Of a stretch of DNA of 54,077 nt, positions 40,207 through 50,764 are shown piece by piece. The first letter of the stretch is position 1; the number at the start of each line of letters is the position of its first letter. The stretch spans positions 1-54,077 of the forward strand of contig JACDFR010000024.1 in assembly GCA_013815685.1 (NCBI GenBank). Direction: 5' to 3'. The position numbers were made by a program, and so were the translations under genes. The notes below the pieces were generated by a model. It was not told where the DNA came from and ran no database searches. It saw nothing but the letters and a program-made list of their open reading frames with translations. The DNA is from Ramlibacter sp. Its GTDB lineage: Bacteria > Pseudomonadota > Gammaproteobacteria > Burkholderiales > Burkholderiaceae_C.

Positions 40207-41316
40207 ATGAAGGTCCTGATGAGCAGCACCTCGTACCCTGAGAATCCTCAGGACTGGCGCGCCCGCTTTATCGCCGACATGGTGGCGGCCCTGGCGAGGC
40301 GCGGCGACATCACGCTGTCGCTGTGGGCTCCGCCGGGCGAAATACCAGCCGATGTGGCTGCCGTCTCCACGCGCTCCGACGCTCGATGGCTGGGTGAACT
40401 GTCGGGGCGGGGCGGAATTGCGCACCTGCTGCGAACCCGCAAGATCCTGGCGGCCGCCACCACCCTGGAATTGATGATGCGACTGGGCCGCGCCTACCGG
40501 CTCTGCCCAGCCGATGTGGCGCATGTGAACTGGCTGCAGAACGCCTTGCCTCTTTGGGGAAGCCGCACCCCCGCCTTGATCACAGTATTGGGATCCGATT
40601 TCGGCCTGTTGCGGCTGCCTGGCATGAAGCCGCTGCTGCGCGCCGTGCTGCGGCAACGTCGCGCTATCCTGGCGCCGAATGCCGAGTGGATGCGGCCCGC
40701 GTTGGAGCAGGCTTTTGGCGATCTGGCCGAAATCCGCCCGATTGCTTTTGGCGTCGATGATCCCTGGTTCGAAGTCGTGCGCAGTCCGGCGGTGGACAAC
40801 ACGCAGCATTGGCTTGCGATCACGCGGCTCACCAGGGACAAGATCGGCGATCTGTTTAGCTGGGGAGATAGGTTGTTCGGTCGAGAGCGGCAGTTGCACC
40901 TGTTTGGGCCGATGCAAGAAGAGCTTGAACTTCCCTCTTGGGTGCACTATCACGGCCCGACGCACCCGGCTGATCTCCTCGAGCGATGGTTTCCCATGGC
41001 CTGCGGTTTGATCACGCTGAGCCGCCACGATGAGGGGCGCCCGCAAGTGATGCTGGAAGCGATGGCCGCAGGCCTGCCGGTGCTGGCCTCGGACCTGCCC
41101 GCCCATCGCGACATGGTGCAACACCGCCAGACTGGCTGGCTAGCAGCTAACCGCGACGAGCTCTGCAAAGGGCTGGACTGGTTGGAGGACTCCGTGAACA
41201 ACCAGAATACCGGACAGGCTGCCCGCAAATGGATCAAAGACTCGATTGGTACGTGGGACGACTGCGCCGGCCGTTATACCGCCGCGTACCAAAGTTTGCT
41301 GGAGCGTAGATCGTGA
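40207..41316 (+). CDS. GT4-family glycosyltransferase
   Basis: A 369-residue GT-B enzyme. The N-terminal domain begins MKVLMSSTSYPENPQDWRAR. The donor-binding domain has LAITRLTRDKIGDL, YHGPTHPADLLERWFPMA and the Glu-x7-Glu motif SRHDEGRPQVMLEAMAAGLP, followed by VLASDLPAHRDMV. It is first in a run with the epimerase-like gene and the next GT2, each overlapping the next by 4 bases. It builds a surface glycan; sugar and acceptor are unknown. Confidence 0.9.
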   Translation: MKVLMSSTSYPENPQDWRARFIADMVAALARRGDITLSLWAPPGEIPADVAAVSTRSDARWLGELSGRGGIAHLLRTRKILAAATTLELMMRLGRAYRLCPADVAHVNWLQNALPLWGSRTPALITVLGSDFGLLRLPGMKPLLRAVLRQRRAILAPNAEWMRPALEQAFGDLAEIRPIAFGVDDPWFEVVRSPAVDNTQHWLAITRLTRDKIGDLFSWGDRLFGRERQLHLFGPMQEELELPSWVHYHGPTHPADLLERWFPMACGLITLSRHDEGRPQVMLEAMAAGLPVLASDLPAHRDMVQHRQTGWLAANRDELCKGLDWLEDSVNNQNTGQAARKWIKDSIGTWDDCAGRYTAAYQSLLERRS

Positions 41317-42173
41317 GCCGAGATGGCGCGTTGCTGCTCGGTGGCGCTGGCTTCATCGGCAGCGCATTGGCCAAGCGTCTGATGCAGGAAAAGATGCCGA
41401 TACACATTATCGGCCGTCATGATGGGGACCGGCTCGAACATGTGTTGCCCCAGTGTGGCACGGTGATCCACTTGGCCTCCGCCACCACACCCGCATCGTC
41501 GGCGACGCAGCCAAATCTGGAACTGGACAACATTGCTCTGACCTTACGCTTGCTGGAACTGCTAAAAAATCAACCGGAAACCCACCTCATGTTCTTTTCC
41601 TCCGGTGGCACGATCTACGGCAACCCTGAACGCTTACCCGTCAGAGAAGACACCCCGATCCGCCCACTTTCCAATCACGGCGCAGGCAAGGCATCTCAGG
41701 AAGGTTTCTGCCGAGCGATCCGGAGCCAGGGTCATTCAGTTTCCATCCTTCGTCCGTCCAATGCGTACGGACCGGGCCAGGGGCTGAAAAACGGTTTCGG
41801 CCTGGTGCGCACCATGCTTGAACACGCTCGTGCCGGCACGCCACTGGAAATTTGGGGCGACGGGGAAAATGTACGCGACTTCGTCTACATAGACGACATC
41901 GTCGAGGCCGTCACACGATTGATCAAGCTACCGCATGATTCGGGAACCTATAACCTCGGTAGCGGCACTGGCTTCAGCATTAACCAAGTCCGGCGCATTG
42001 TCGAAGCGGCGATCGGCACGGAACTGCCGGCGATCTACCGTCCGGGTAGAGGGATAGATGTTCGCAGCGTGGTGCTGGATATTTCGCATCTCTATGCGCG
42101 ATTGGGTTGGCGGCCCGGAGTTGGGCTGGTGGACGGGGTCAAGCGCACATGGGAATCGCTGCGTCTGACATGA
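41313..42173 (+). CDS. NAD-dependent epimerase/dehydratase-like (extended SDR), catalytic Tyr replaced by His
   Basis: A 286-residue protein with a GTG start overlapping the upstream stop. The NAD site LLGGAGFIGSALAKRL (GxxGxxG) is intact, as are FFSSGGTIYGNPERLPVRED, RPSNAYGPGQG, ENVRDFVYIDDIVEAV and YNLGSGTGFS. These are UDP-glucose 4-epimerase/GalE-type landmarks. The YxxxK catalytic pair reads HGAGK (NHGAGKASQE), so His replaces Tyr, which would weaken or change chemistry unless the His substitutes. It is coupled at both ends to glycosyltransferases, so it probably supplies or modifies a nucleotide sugar. Confidence 0.88.
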   Translation: MSRDGALLLGGAGFIGSALAKRLMQEKMPIHIIGRHDGDRLEHVLPQCGTVIHLASATTPASSATQPNLELDNIALTLRLLELLKNQPETHLMFFSSGGTIYGNPERLPVREDTPIRPLSNHGAGKASQEGFCRAIRSQGHSVSILRPSNAYGPGQGLKNGFGLVRTMLEHARAGTPLEIWGDGENVRDFVYIDDIVEAVTRLIKLPHDSGTYNLGSGTGFSINQVRRIVEAAIGTELPAIYRPGRGIDVRSVVLDISHLYARLGWRPGVGLVDGVKRTWESLRLT

Positions 42174-43189
42174 ACGGGACTACGCCGCTCGTGTCCGTGT
42201 GCATCGCCAACTACAATGGGATGGAGGTCATAGACGAGTGCCTTCGGTCTGTACTGGAGCAGGAGGGCGGTATCCCTGTGGAAATCCTGATCCATGACGA
42301 TGCCTCCAGTGATGGCTCGGCGGTCCATATCCGTGACTGTTATCCGAATGCAAAGCTCATAGAGAGCGCTGAAAACGTGGGGTTTTGCATTGCCAACAAC
42401 CGAATGGCGGCTGACGCCAGGGGCAAATACATTCTGCTCCTCAACAACGACGCGGCCCTTCATCCAGGCGCTTTGCAAACCCTGCTGTCCGAAGCAGTTC
42501 GGCTTGATCGGCCCGCCATCCTCGGTGTTCCCCAATATGACGCGGCGAGCGGGGAACTGCTGGACATGGGCAGCCTGCTCGATCCGTTCCTCAACCCCGT
42601 GCCGAACCTCGATCCAAACTGCCGAGAGGTCGGCATGGTGATGGGGGCATGCCTATGGATTCCTCAAACACTGTGGCGCGAGTTGGGCGGATTTCCGGAA
42701 TGGCTCGGCAGCATTGGGGAAGATATGTATCTCTGTTGCCGCGCGCGCTTGCTTGGATACCCGGTGATCGCGCTCCCTACGGGCGGCTACAAGCACCGTG
42801 TCGGGTATAGCTTCGGCGGCGGCAAGGTACACCAGAACCGTCTCGTGACCTCCAGAAAGCGCAGGGCGCTGTCCGAGCGAAACAAGTCGTATGTCATGGT
42901 CTTAAGCTACCCGGCGCCCTATTTCGCTTTCATTCTTCCAGTACACATCACAGCCCTGTTGCTCGAAGGGCTGGTTCTGGCTTCGATCAAGCGGGATCCT
43001 GCTGTCTGGAATGAAATCTACTTGCACTGCCTGAAAGCGCTTTGGCAGCAGCGTGATTCATTGCGGCATTTGCGCCGGGAGATTCAGCGCACAAGGCGTA
43101 GCACCTCGTCGGAATTTTTTGCCGTATTCAAATGGTTTCCTCACAAGTTGCGCATGCTATGGAAATATGGCTTTCCCGCAATTCGATGA
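42170..43189 (+). CDS. GT2-family glycosyltransferase (rhamnosyltransferase-like)
   Basis: A 339-residue protein starting at MNGTTPLVSVCIANYNGMEV, overlapping the epimerase stop (ATGA). An in-frame ATG 21 bases earlier is less likely. GT-A motifs are EILIHDDASSDGSAV, AENVGFCIANNRMAA, YILLLNNDAALHPGAL (DxD equivalent), MVMGACLWIPQTLWRELGGF and GEDMYLCCRARLLGY (the Glu-Asp-x-Asp-like box). This set is typical of WbbL-type rhamnosyltransferases. A hydrophobic segment near residue 250 may touch the membrane. It ends the plus-strand run and converges on the next gene. Confidence 0.9.
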   Translation: MNGTTPLVSVCIANYNGMEVIDECLRSVLEQEGGIPVEILIHDDASSDGSAVHIRDCYPNAKLIESAENVGFCIANNRMAADARGKYILLLNNDAALHPGALQTLLSEAVRLDRPAILGVPQYDAASGELLDMGSLLDPFLNPVPNLDPNCREVGMVMGACLWIPQTLWRELGGFPEWLGSIGEDMYLCCRARLLGYPVIALPTGGYKHRVGYSFGGGKVHQNRLVTSRKRRALSERNKSYVMVLSYPAPYFAFILPVHITALLLEGLVLASIKRDPAVWNEIYLHCLKALWQQRDSLRHLRREIQRTRRSTSSEFFAVFKWFPHKLRMLWKYGFPAIR

Positions 43190-43199
43190 TCACCCACAC

Positions 43200-44969
43200 C
43201 TAATGCCTGCTTTTCAGGAACGCACCTACCTTCTGCTCCAGCAGCGCTTGGCTGCCCGAAATTAGTCCTGCATATTGCTTGTTCCCAAACCCCCAGAGCG
43301 TAGAAGCATCCTCCTCCGAGTGGCCGGCAATAAAAGGCAGTGCGGTAATTACTCTCAGGTTCTCTATTCCCTCCAGGTACCGGTCAATGGTATTGGTCTT
43401 CGGATCCTCGTTGGATTCGTCCCAGGCAATCAGCAAGTCAAATATGGAGTGGTGGTAGATATTGAGCACCATGCTCGTCATCTTGTCGAGATGAACAAAT
43501 GTCATCCCCCCGAACTCCTCGACGTGACTGACCTTAGCATCAGTGTGAAGGTGCGCAATCAGGCCTACAAAGACATCCCATCCACCGTTCAGTGACGCCA
43601 GATAACTCTCAACCACCGAGAGCGCAGCGTCGCTTTCGCGGTCAATAACAACATCGTCTTCGCAAATGAGCACTTGGCGCAAGCCGACGTTCTTCGCTCG
43701 TTTGAGCAGATACTTGTAGCTCAATCCGCATCCGATCCAGCTCTGCGCGTTTCGAAGTCCGTCGAATACTTCGTATCCCGCGAGCCCTCGCGACAAAAAG
43801 GACGCTCGGCGAGCACCTGTTTCAGGAAGGCTCAGGCAAATCCTGCCGGTAGCGAATCGAGGAGGGAGAGCGGGGTGTTCAAAAAGCACATCCAGATCGG
43901 TAAGGCCATGTGCCAGCAAAAAACGGTTTAGATGAAAGCTAGGGTCGGCGGCCTCCACGTCGCCGGGAGGGCTGGTCCGCACTTGCGCCGTTGGAGGAGC
44001 ATCGCCGGCACCGAGAATATTCTCGACCGCTTCAATCATCGCCGCCGCATCGCCAACTTCCACAAATCGAACGAGCAGCTCAAGGTCGGGGTAGTCAGCT
44101 CGGTCCAAACTGCTTTCCGACACGATCGGGATCCCAAGGGAAAGGCACTCGCAAATCCTCGTGGTTTCGAGCAATGCGTTCTCGTAGTAGTGAATGTTGA
44201 CGACCACCCGAGCCCTCAACATATATTCGTACAGCTTGGCTCCAAACAGGTTGCCGACAATCTTGACGTCAAACCGCTTGCTCAATTCACCTAGCATCAT
44301 CTGGCGGCGTTGGTTATTCACGTCCCCGTAGAACAGCACGTCGTATGCTTTCTCGCCGTCTCTGTCGAAGCTCAGACCTCTCGAAGACAAAAAATTCAGA
44401 TAGCCTGGAATCGGCATGATCGGTACATAAAAGATATTTCCGTATGGAATGCCTTGCTGCGTCAGAAATTCGATATTTGTTCTTGAGTAATCCAGGACTG
44501 CCAACGAATCGCGGAGCAGTTTCAGATAACTCTTGGTAAACCAACGCGGGCTTATCGATTGCTCCATCTGAAAAGCAACCATGTGCACCGGAAGTTTGGC
44601 GAACATCTGCGGGCAAATCACTATGTGGATATCTTCTCCATAGCCCACCGCGGGGGGGGACGTAACGATCGAAACCCGAAAACCCGCCTGCGACAATCCA
44701 TAACTCAACATGTACGCCACATACATCGTGTGCGGCGTTGCCAGGATCGTCACCTCCTTCTTGCGTGCCAAACTCGCAAGCATTTTCTTGCGACGCAACA
44801 GCGCCACTTGCACCCGCCTGATCCTCAATGTATTGCGAATCTCCGCAGTGAGCGCGGACACGCCGACTGTCCGTAGAAGCATCCACGAAAGTCGCGCCAC
44901 CTTGCGAGTTGCGGCAACAATGCCACCGTTGTCCTTGATGTAGCGTTGTAGCGCACCTATGGTCTGCAT
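43200..44969 (-). CDS. Two-domain glycosyltransferase: CgeB-like GT-B plus C-terminal GT25-like domain
   Basis: A 589-residue protein starting at MQTIGALQRYIKDNG (an in-frame TTG lies three codons upstream). Residues about 65-330 resemble CgeB-like GT-B enzymes (ILATPHTMYVAYMLSYGLSQ, YDVLFYGDVNNQRRQMM, VVVNIHYYENALLETTRICE, LSLGIPIVSESSLDRADYPD). Residues about 385-585 resemble GT25 LPS glycosyltransferases (SLPETGARRASFLSRGL, then QVLICEDDVVIDRESDAAL with the acidic motif). The ending HSEEDASTLWGFGNKQYAGL is unlike either. Both domains look complete, so it is probably bifunctional. Base composition is markedly more A/T-rich than the flanks. Confidence 0.82.
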   Translation of the reverse strand: MQTIGALQRYIKDNGGIVAATRKVARLSWMLLRTVGVSALTAEIRNTLRIRRVQVALLRRKKMLASLARKKEVTILATPHTMYVAYMLSYGLSQAGFRVSIVTSPPAVGYGEDIHIVICPQMFAKLPVHMVAFQMEQSISPRWFTKSYLKLLRDSLAVLDYSRTNIEFLTQQGIPYGNIFYVPIMPIPGYLNFLSSRGLSFDRDGEKAYDVLFYGDVNNQRRQMMLGELSKRFDVKIVGNLFGAKLYEYMLRARVVVNIHYYENALLETTRICECLSLGIPIVSESSLDRADYPDLELLVRFVEVGDAAAMIEAVENILGAGDAPPTAQVRTSPPGDVEAADPSFHLNRFLLAHGLTDLDVLFEHPALPPRFATGRICLSLPETGARRASFLSRGLAGYEVFDGLRNAQSWIGCGLSYKYLLKRAKNVGLRQVLICEDDVVIDRESDAALSVVESYLASLNGGWDVFVGLIAHLHTDAKVSHVEEFGGMTFVHLDKMTSMVLNIYHHSIFDLLIAWDESNEDPKTNTIDRYLEGIENLRVITALPFIAGHSEEDASTLWGFGNKQYAGLISGSQALLEQKVGAFLKSRH

Positions 44970-45180
44970 GATTACCAAAACTCGGTGCTAGGACCGCCGC
45001 GCACTGGTGGCGCCGTGAAAAACCAGCGAGAGACATTTGTGGCGCCATAGACGTATAGGTCGCTCAAAAAAAGCGCTACCAATGCGAGCCGTCACTGCAA
45101 TACTGGTAATCAAAGTACCCTTTAAAAGATGCTCGAAGAGTCAACGCAGAACCACGAGAATCAAAGCGGAAATTCGCTAT

Positions 45181-46356
45181 CTATCGCCAAGCGCGACGCA
45201 CGAAATTGTAAGCCACGCGAAATGGCGCGGTTAAGCGCCAGGAAATTGTGGACTTGATGCGCGAGATTTCCTTGTCGCGAGCATCGAGCTCCGCTTCACG
45301 AATACTTAGAGTAACGCTTAACGTTTTTGCAAGTCGCATATATTGCGCATGCTGCCGTAAAGTTTGAGCGCTCTTTGCGAACTTTGATTGCCTCGGCGTC
45401 GACATTCCGGCGTGCTTCAGAAGCAGCTGCAGATTTTTCCCCAGGGTGTGGTGGTTCGCTGCATGTTCCCTGAACGCGTCCAGTCCGCGGAGGGTCGCTT
45501 GATACCCGTTAAACACTTCTTGGGCCATTAATTCCGGAGTTTTCTTTTCAAAGCCCCGTCCGGAAAAATTGTGCTGCCCGGCGAAATCAACGTTATTCGC
45601 ATTGAGCCAGCCAGGTCCTCCAAAACGATCGTAGCAATACACCGGTATCTTCAACGCAAAACAATAAGGTACGGTTTTTCCAACGGTTATTACTGCATCC
45701 CAATTACGCAAGAGGTCGGGGCTCATCAGCAGTTGGGTGCCGCCAATTCCAATGTGAAGGACGTCAAGTCCCTTTTCCTTGAGAATTTCGGCAGCTCTCA
45801 AAACTTCCACTGGCGGGTGGTTGCTGACAATGGCTAGTCGCGTCAGTACTTCGTTGTGAAACTCCTGGGGGCGATCCCAGTAGCCGCTGGGTGCAGCAAT
45901 CGGAAAAACGATAATCCGATCTGCATCCAATCCAAGTTCTTTGGTTATGGAGTCTCTGTTCTCGATGGAATGGGCTAGCAGCAAATCGAGATTTTCCGTA
46001 CATGTCGGCACCTTTTCGAGTGGCTCGAAATGGGAAAGGCTGCAAAAAACGACCGTTGTCGCTTTCGTCTTGCGGGCGACAAACAGCTCATTAAATACAG
46101 GTGTATGGTGTATCCAAGCCAAGTCGAACTTCGCATTGTCAATTGCAGGATCTGCTTCGAGCAGGTCAACGATCTGAAATCGTTGCTTCTTGAATTCAGA
46201 CACCATAGGCTCGCCGGACAGCAGCGCGGCAACCAGAACTTCCCATCCCATTTCTCGCAGCTCTGTGGCGAGTTCCAACGTAAAAACTTCCGAGCCTCCG
46301 TACTCGGTTAAGTTGTGAGTGGCGATAAGTGCACGCCCGACCTTAGACGTCGTCAA
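45181..46356 (-). CDS. GT4-like glycosyltransferase with coiled-coil tail
   Basis: A 391-residue protein starting at a TTG (MTTSKVGRALIATHNLTEYG) with AGG 9 bases upstream. The N-terminal GT-B part has the glycine loop TEYGGSEVFTLELATELREM. The C-terminal Rossmann part is weak, and the usual Glu-x7-Glu motif is not visible (LNWDAVITVGKTVPY-like region LRNWDAVITVGKTVPYCF instead). It ends in a predicted coiled coil and the tail ISRIKSTISWRLTAPFRVAY, a motif seen at the end of many cell-surface glycosyltransferases. The 211 bases between it and the next gene hold no recognised feature. Composition is low-GC. Confidence 0.75.
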   Translation of the reverse strand: MTTSKVGRALIATHNLTEYGGSEVFTLELATELREMGWEVLVAALLSGEPMVSEFKKQRFQIVDLLEADPAIDNAKFDLAWIHHTPVFNELFVARKTKATTVVFCSLSHFEPLEKVPTCTENLDLLLAHSIENRDSITKELGLDADRIIVFPIAAPSGYWDRPQEFHNEVLTRLAIVSNHPPVEVLRAAEILKEKGLDVLHIGIGGTQLLMSPDLLRNWDAVITVGKTVPYCFALKIPVYCYDRFGGPGWLNANNVDFAGQHNFSGRGFEKKTPELMAQEVFNGYQATLRGLDAFREHAANHHTLGKNLQLLLKHAGMSTPRQSKFAKSAQTLRQHAQYMRLAKTLSVTLSIREAELDARDKEISRIKSTISWRLTAPFRVAYNFVRRAWR

Positions 46357-46399
46357 TGGATCAACCTAGATGGTATTTTTGGAGGAGGCCTACTGTCGG

Positions 46400-47317
46400 T
46401 TAGTCGATCCTGACCGAATTGTCGAAAAGCTCGTTACTCCACTCGAACAGCGGTCTTGAAAAATCGGATTGAATATGGACTGCATTTGCTTTTCGAGCCA
46501 ACCATTTGCGACCATACGTTTCAAACGGAAAATGCTTGACGTAGTAATCGCACGTTTCCTCCCATTGCTGAAGTGAGATCGCCTTTCCGTAGTGCTGACA
46601 ATAAAAATCCGTTACTACTTGATCAACCCCGGTTGGCTCTCTTGCGTCAAGCCCCTGATATCGTACGCGCGGCAGATTTCTCCACAACATCAGAATATCT
46701 CTCCTCTCGGGGCCAAAAAATCGACGAAAACCGAGCAGAGTCTGTCCCCGTACGAACGGGGCCTGATCAGCAGGCGTCATGTACGCGTCGAAGAGCCGAA
46801 TGCGCACACCATTACATTTGCCGGCGGACGCATTTGCAATGAAGGATCGCAGATCGCCCACTATCCGTTCGTCTGCATCGAAACAAAGCGTCCATTGAAA
46901 ATTTAGCCTCGTGCGCGCAACCTCAAGCAACAGATCTCTGTGCCTCGTCTCGGCAAGGAGTCGGGCGCCTGTATCACTGTCCCACGAAGAGTTTTGAATG
47001 ACCAGCGCCATCTTGGGGTGGCTTTGAAGAATACTGAGCGTATCGTCAGTGCTAGCATCGTCATACGCCACGATCGCATCTACATGGGCGCTTACATAGT
47101 CGAGCGTATCCTGCAAAATCAGCGACTCGTTGCGAACCCTAGTAATGCCGATTAGAAGATGCTTGCCTTTCAGAAGTGCTTTGTTGCAAACGAGAATCCG
47201 TTCAGACCTTAGCAATGGAGTGCGTTCGGGTTTTCGCGTAAACAAATCACCAAAGCCAAGTATGTTCACACGCCACCTCGCCTTCCCAACGGGGAATTCC
47301 AAACCGGTTGAACTCAC
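46400..47317 (-). CDS. GT2-family glycosyltransferase
   Basis: A 305-residue protein. A GTG at 47317 with GAGG 6 bases upstream gives this length. A second GTG at 47269, also with GAGG close upstream, would shorten it by 16 residues and reduce the overlap with wzt from 71 to 23 bases. GT-A motifs are LIGITRVRNESLILQDTLDY, VAYDDASTDDTLSIL and WTLCFDADERIVGD (DxD). A trailing part (YYVKHFPFETYGRKWLARK) is common in glycosyltransferases acting on polysaccharides. It belongs to the low-GC minus-strand run downstream of wzt. Confidence 0.85.
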   Translation of the reverse strand: MSSTGLEFPVGKARWRVNILGFGDLFTRKPERTPLLRSERILVCNKALLKGKHLLIGITRVRNESLILQDTLDYVSAHVDAIVAYDDASTDDTLSILQSHPKMALVIQNSSWDSDTGARLLAETRHRDLLLEVARTRLNFQWTLCFDADERIVGDLRSFIANASAGKCNGVRIRLFDAYMTPADQAPFVRGQTLLGFRRFFGPERRDILMLWRNLPRVRYQGLDAREPTGVDQVVTDFYCQHYGKAISLQQWEETCDYYVKHFPFETYGRKWLARKANAVHIQSDFSRPLFEWSNELFDNSVRID

Positions 47318-48476
47318 TTAAGACCTCGAATGAAGAGCACCGCTCAAATTCATCGTATGCGAACAGGGCATTGCTATCACAGACATTGGCCGAGATCCAG
47401 TACTGCCCGGGAATGAAACAAGTGCGCGGCAGCAGCAGGCTGACCTGTTGCACGTCTCCGACGAGAGAGATGTTGTCTCGAATGGTGTTGAAGACTGCAA
47501 CCAACCGGCCTTTGTCGTTGTGGACTTGAACACCCAACCCAAATTCGGTGGTCGACTGCGCTACGTCGGAGAACTGCAATGAAAAACGAACCGTCAAATT
47601 ACCGCCCACATCGATACGCTGGGCTTCAACCCTGGCGTCAATAATCGCAATGATCTTCTGGCGTCCCGACTGGTGCGTACTCCGAGATTGCCGGGTGAGA
47701 TGCGGGGAATCTGCTTCTTTCTGAATTTGCTCATAAAGATCTTGATCAACATGCTTTTGATAGGCAAGACAAACCTTGTCCGCCTCACCGCTCTTGAGCA
47801 CATTCCCAGCATCAAGCCAGATTGCATGCTGGCAGAAGTTTCTGACTGCGGGGATGGCGTGAGTTACAAGAAGAATAGTAGTGCCGTTGCTCTGCAAACG
47901 TTTCATCCGCGATATTGAGCGCTCCTGGAACTCCATGTCTCCCACTCCTAGAGCCTCATCAACAATCAAAACATCTGGGTCAACATTGACGGCCACGGCA
48001 AACGCAAGCCGAACAAACATGCCGCTGGAATAAATCCGCACTGGCTGATCAATAAACTCACCAATATCTGCGAACGCAGCAATCTCATCGAAACGTTCAT
48101 CCATTTCGACTCTTGTCAGGCCCATCACGGCTCCCTGAAAATAAACGTTTTCCCGCCCAGTAAATTCAGGGTTAAAGCCGGCGCCCAGCTCCAGTAGCGC
48201 TGAAATTCGTCCATTGACGGTTATCGAACCTGAGGTCGGCTTAAGGATCCCGCAAATTAGCTGTAACAGCGTGCTCTTGCCGGACCCGTTGCGTCCGATA
48301 ATGCCGACGCTTTCTCCCTTATTGATTTCGAAAGAGACATCCTTCAATGCAGTAAATTTCCGATGCAAGCGCATCCGCCCAAATGTAAAAGCCTGCTTGA
48401 TGCGATCGCCGGGGTGGCCAAAAATACGGTAAGTCTTGACCAGATTTTCAACCGAAATCGCAATATCAGAGCGCAT
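47247..48476 (-). CDS. wzt: Wzt-type polysaccharide ABC transporter ATPase with C-terminal glycan-binding domain
   Basis: A 409-residue ATPase starting at MRSDIAISVENLVKTYRIFG. Walker A is GIIGRNGSGKSTLLQL, the signature is IYSSGMFVRLAFA (the YSSGM variant usual in Wzt/KpsT/TagH) and Walker B is DPDVLIVDEALGVGD. After the ATPase (about residues 1-235) comes a beta-sandwich extension (about 280-405), the carbohydrate-recognition domain of Wzt that reads the polymer's terminal cap. It overlaps wzm by 11 bases. It energises export of a completed O-antigen or capsule-type polysaccharide. Confidence 0.93.
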   Translation of the reverse strand: MRSDIAISVENLVKTYRIFGHPGDRIKQAFTFGRMRLHRKFTALKDVSFEINKGESVGIIGRNGSGKSTLLQLICGILKPTSGSITVNGRISALLELGAGFNPEFTGRENVYFQGAVMGLTRVEMDERFDEIAAFADIGEFIDQPVRIYSSGMFVRLAFAVAVNVDPDVLIVDEALGVGDMEFQERSISRMKRLQSNGTTILLVTHAIPAVRNFCQHAIWLDAGNVLKSGEADKVCLAYQKHVDQDLYEQIQKEADSPHLTRQSRSTHQSGRQKIIAIIDARVEAQRIDVGGNLTVRFSLQFSDVAQSTTEFGLGVQVHNDKGRLVAVFNTIRDNISLVGDVQQVSLLLPRTCFIPGQYWISANVCDSNALFAYDEFERCSSFEVLSEFNRFGIPRWEGEVACEHTWLW

Positions 48477-49275
48477 CGGCAAACTCCTCCCGGCTATGTT
48501 GAAAAAAGGCGTAGCCCAGAATCGACGCCACCAAACAAAAGGCAAGCGCCATGGCCCACGCACTCCATTCGACCGCTTGGCCGGTGACTGCGGCGCGGGA
48601 GGTCTCGATCACTATACCCAAGGGGTTGTATTGATAGAGTGGCTGCAACATCTTGGGTACAGCACTCATGGGATACAACACTGGCGACAGGAAGAGCAGC
48701 ATTTGCACGAACATGGGAATGATCTGGCTCATATCCTTGATAAACACTCCCCAAGCTGCCACAAACCAGGAAAGCCCCAGGGCAAGCAACAAAACGGGCA
48801 GTAGTAAAAAAGGAAGAAGCAATATCTGCCAATGGAGGCCTTTAGCCCACGCCAGTGCGGCCAGCATGATGAGAAGATTGAATGCCCCATGCACCAGGGC
48901 CGCGCCTAGCGGGACGAGCGGAAGGATATGCAAAGGGAAGATTATTTTCTTCACAAAGCTCGGATAGCCGCGCACCGACGCGGGCGCACGGGAAACCGTC
49001 TCGGCAAAAATATTGAAAGTGATCAGGCCGCTGTAGAGCAACAGCCAGAATGGCAGTCCGCTATCTTGCTGAGGCCAGCGCGTTTGAAAAACCTGGCCGA
49101 ACACAAAGGCGAAAATCGCCAGCATGAACAACGGGCTCAGAAAAATCCATAGCACGCCGAACATGGCGCCGCGGTAGCGCAACAGCACGTCCCTCTTGAT
49201 TAACTGGCCGAGAAGGTAGCGGTGGGGCCAAATGTCGGAAAAAATGCGGAATGGGTTCAATACGATGGCGCTCAT
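48466..49275 (-). CDS. wzm: Wzm-type polysaccharide ABC transporter permease
   Basis: A 269-residue ABC-2-type membrane protein with six predicted helices (first at about residues 38-58, FGVLWIFLSPLFMLAIFAF). The N-terminal amphipathic LLGQLIKRDVLLRYRGAMFG and the conserved SPVLYPMSAVPKMLQPLYQYNP identify the O-antigen/teichoic export permease family. It pairs with the overlapping wzt ATPase. Composition changes toward the high-GC norm near this gene. Confidence 0.93.
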   Translation of the reverse strand: MSAIVLNPFRIFSDIWPHRYLLGQLIKRDVLLRYRGAMFGVLWIFLSPLFMLAIFAFVFGQVFQTRWPQQDSGLPFWLLLYSGLITFNIFAETVSRAPASVRGYPSFVKKIIFPLHILPLVPLGAALVHGAFNLLIMLAALAWAKGLHWQILLLPFLLLPVLLLALGLSWFVAAWGVFIKDMSQIIPMFVQMLLFLSPVLYPMSAVPKMLQPLYQYNPLGIVIETSRAAVTGQAVEWSAWAMALAFCLVASILGYAFFQHSREEFADAL

Positions 49276-49294
49276 AACTGGGCAAGTGTCGTTG

Positions 49295-50574
<1,280 letters not shown>

Positions 50575-50764
50575 GCGTGGTCGTATTCGAGCTTCACCGC
50601 TCCAAGAGCCAAATCGAGGCTCCCCCGCATGCGCAGATGCTGAATCGGGCCATCCGAGTTACTGTAGCAGTCCCATGCCTTGGGGCAAAATGGACCTTAT
50701 GCAAATTGCCGTATCCTGTCGTTTCTACGTGGCAATCCATGGTGTTCTAGGTGAGTAACCGCGC

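Noticed and set aside
44970..45180. Small RNA or missed gene in the low-GC intergenic gap
   Set aside because: No hairpin with a T run, no supported ribosome site and no coding bias; probably a promoter region.
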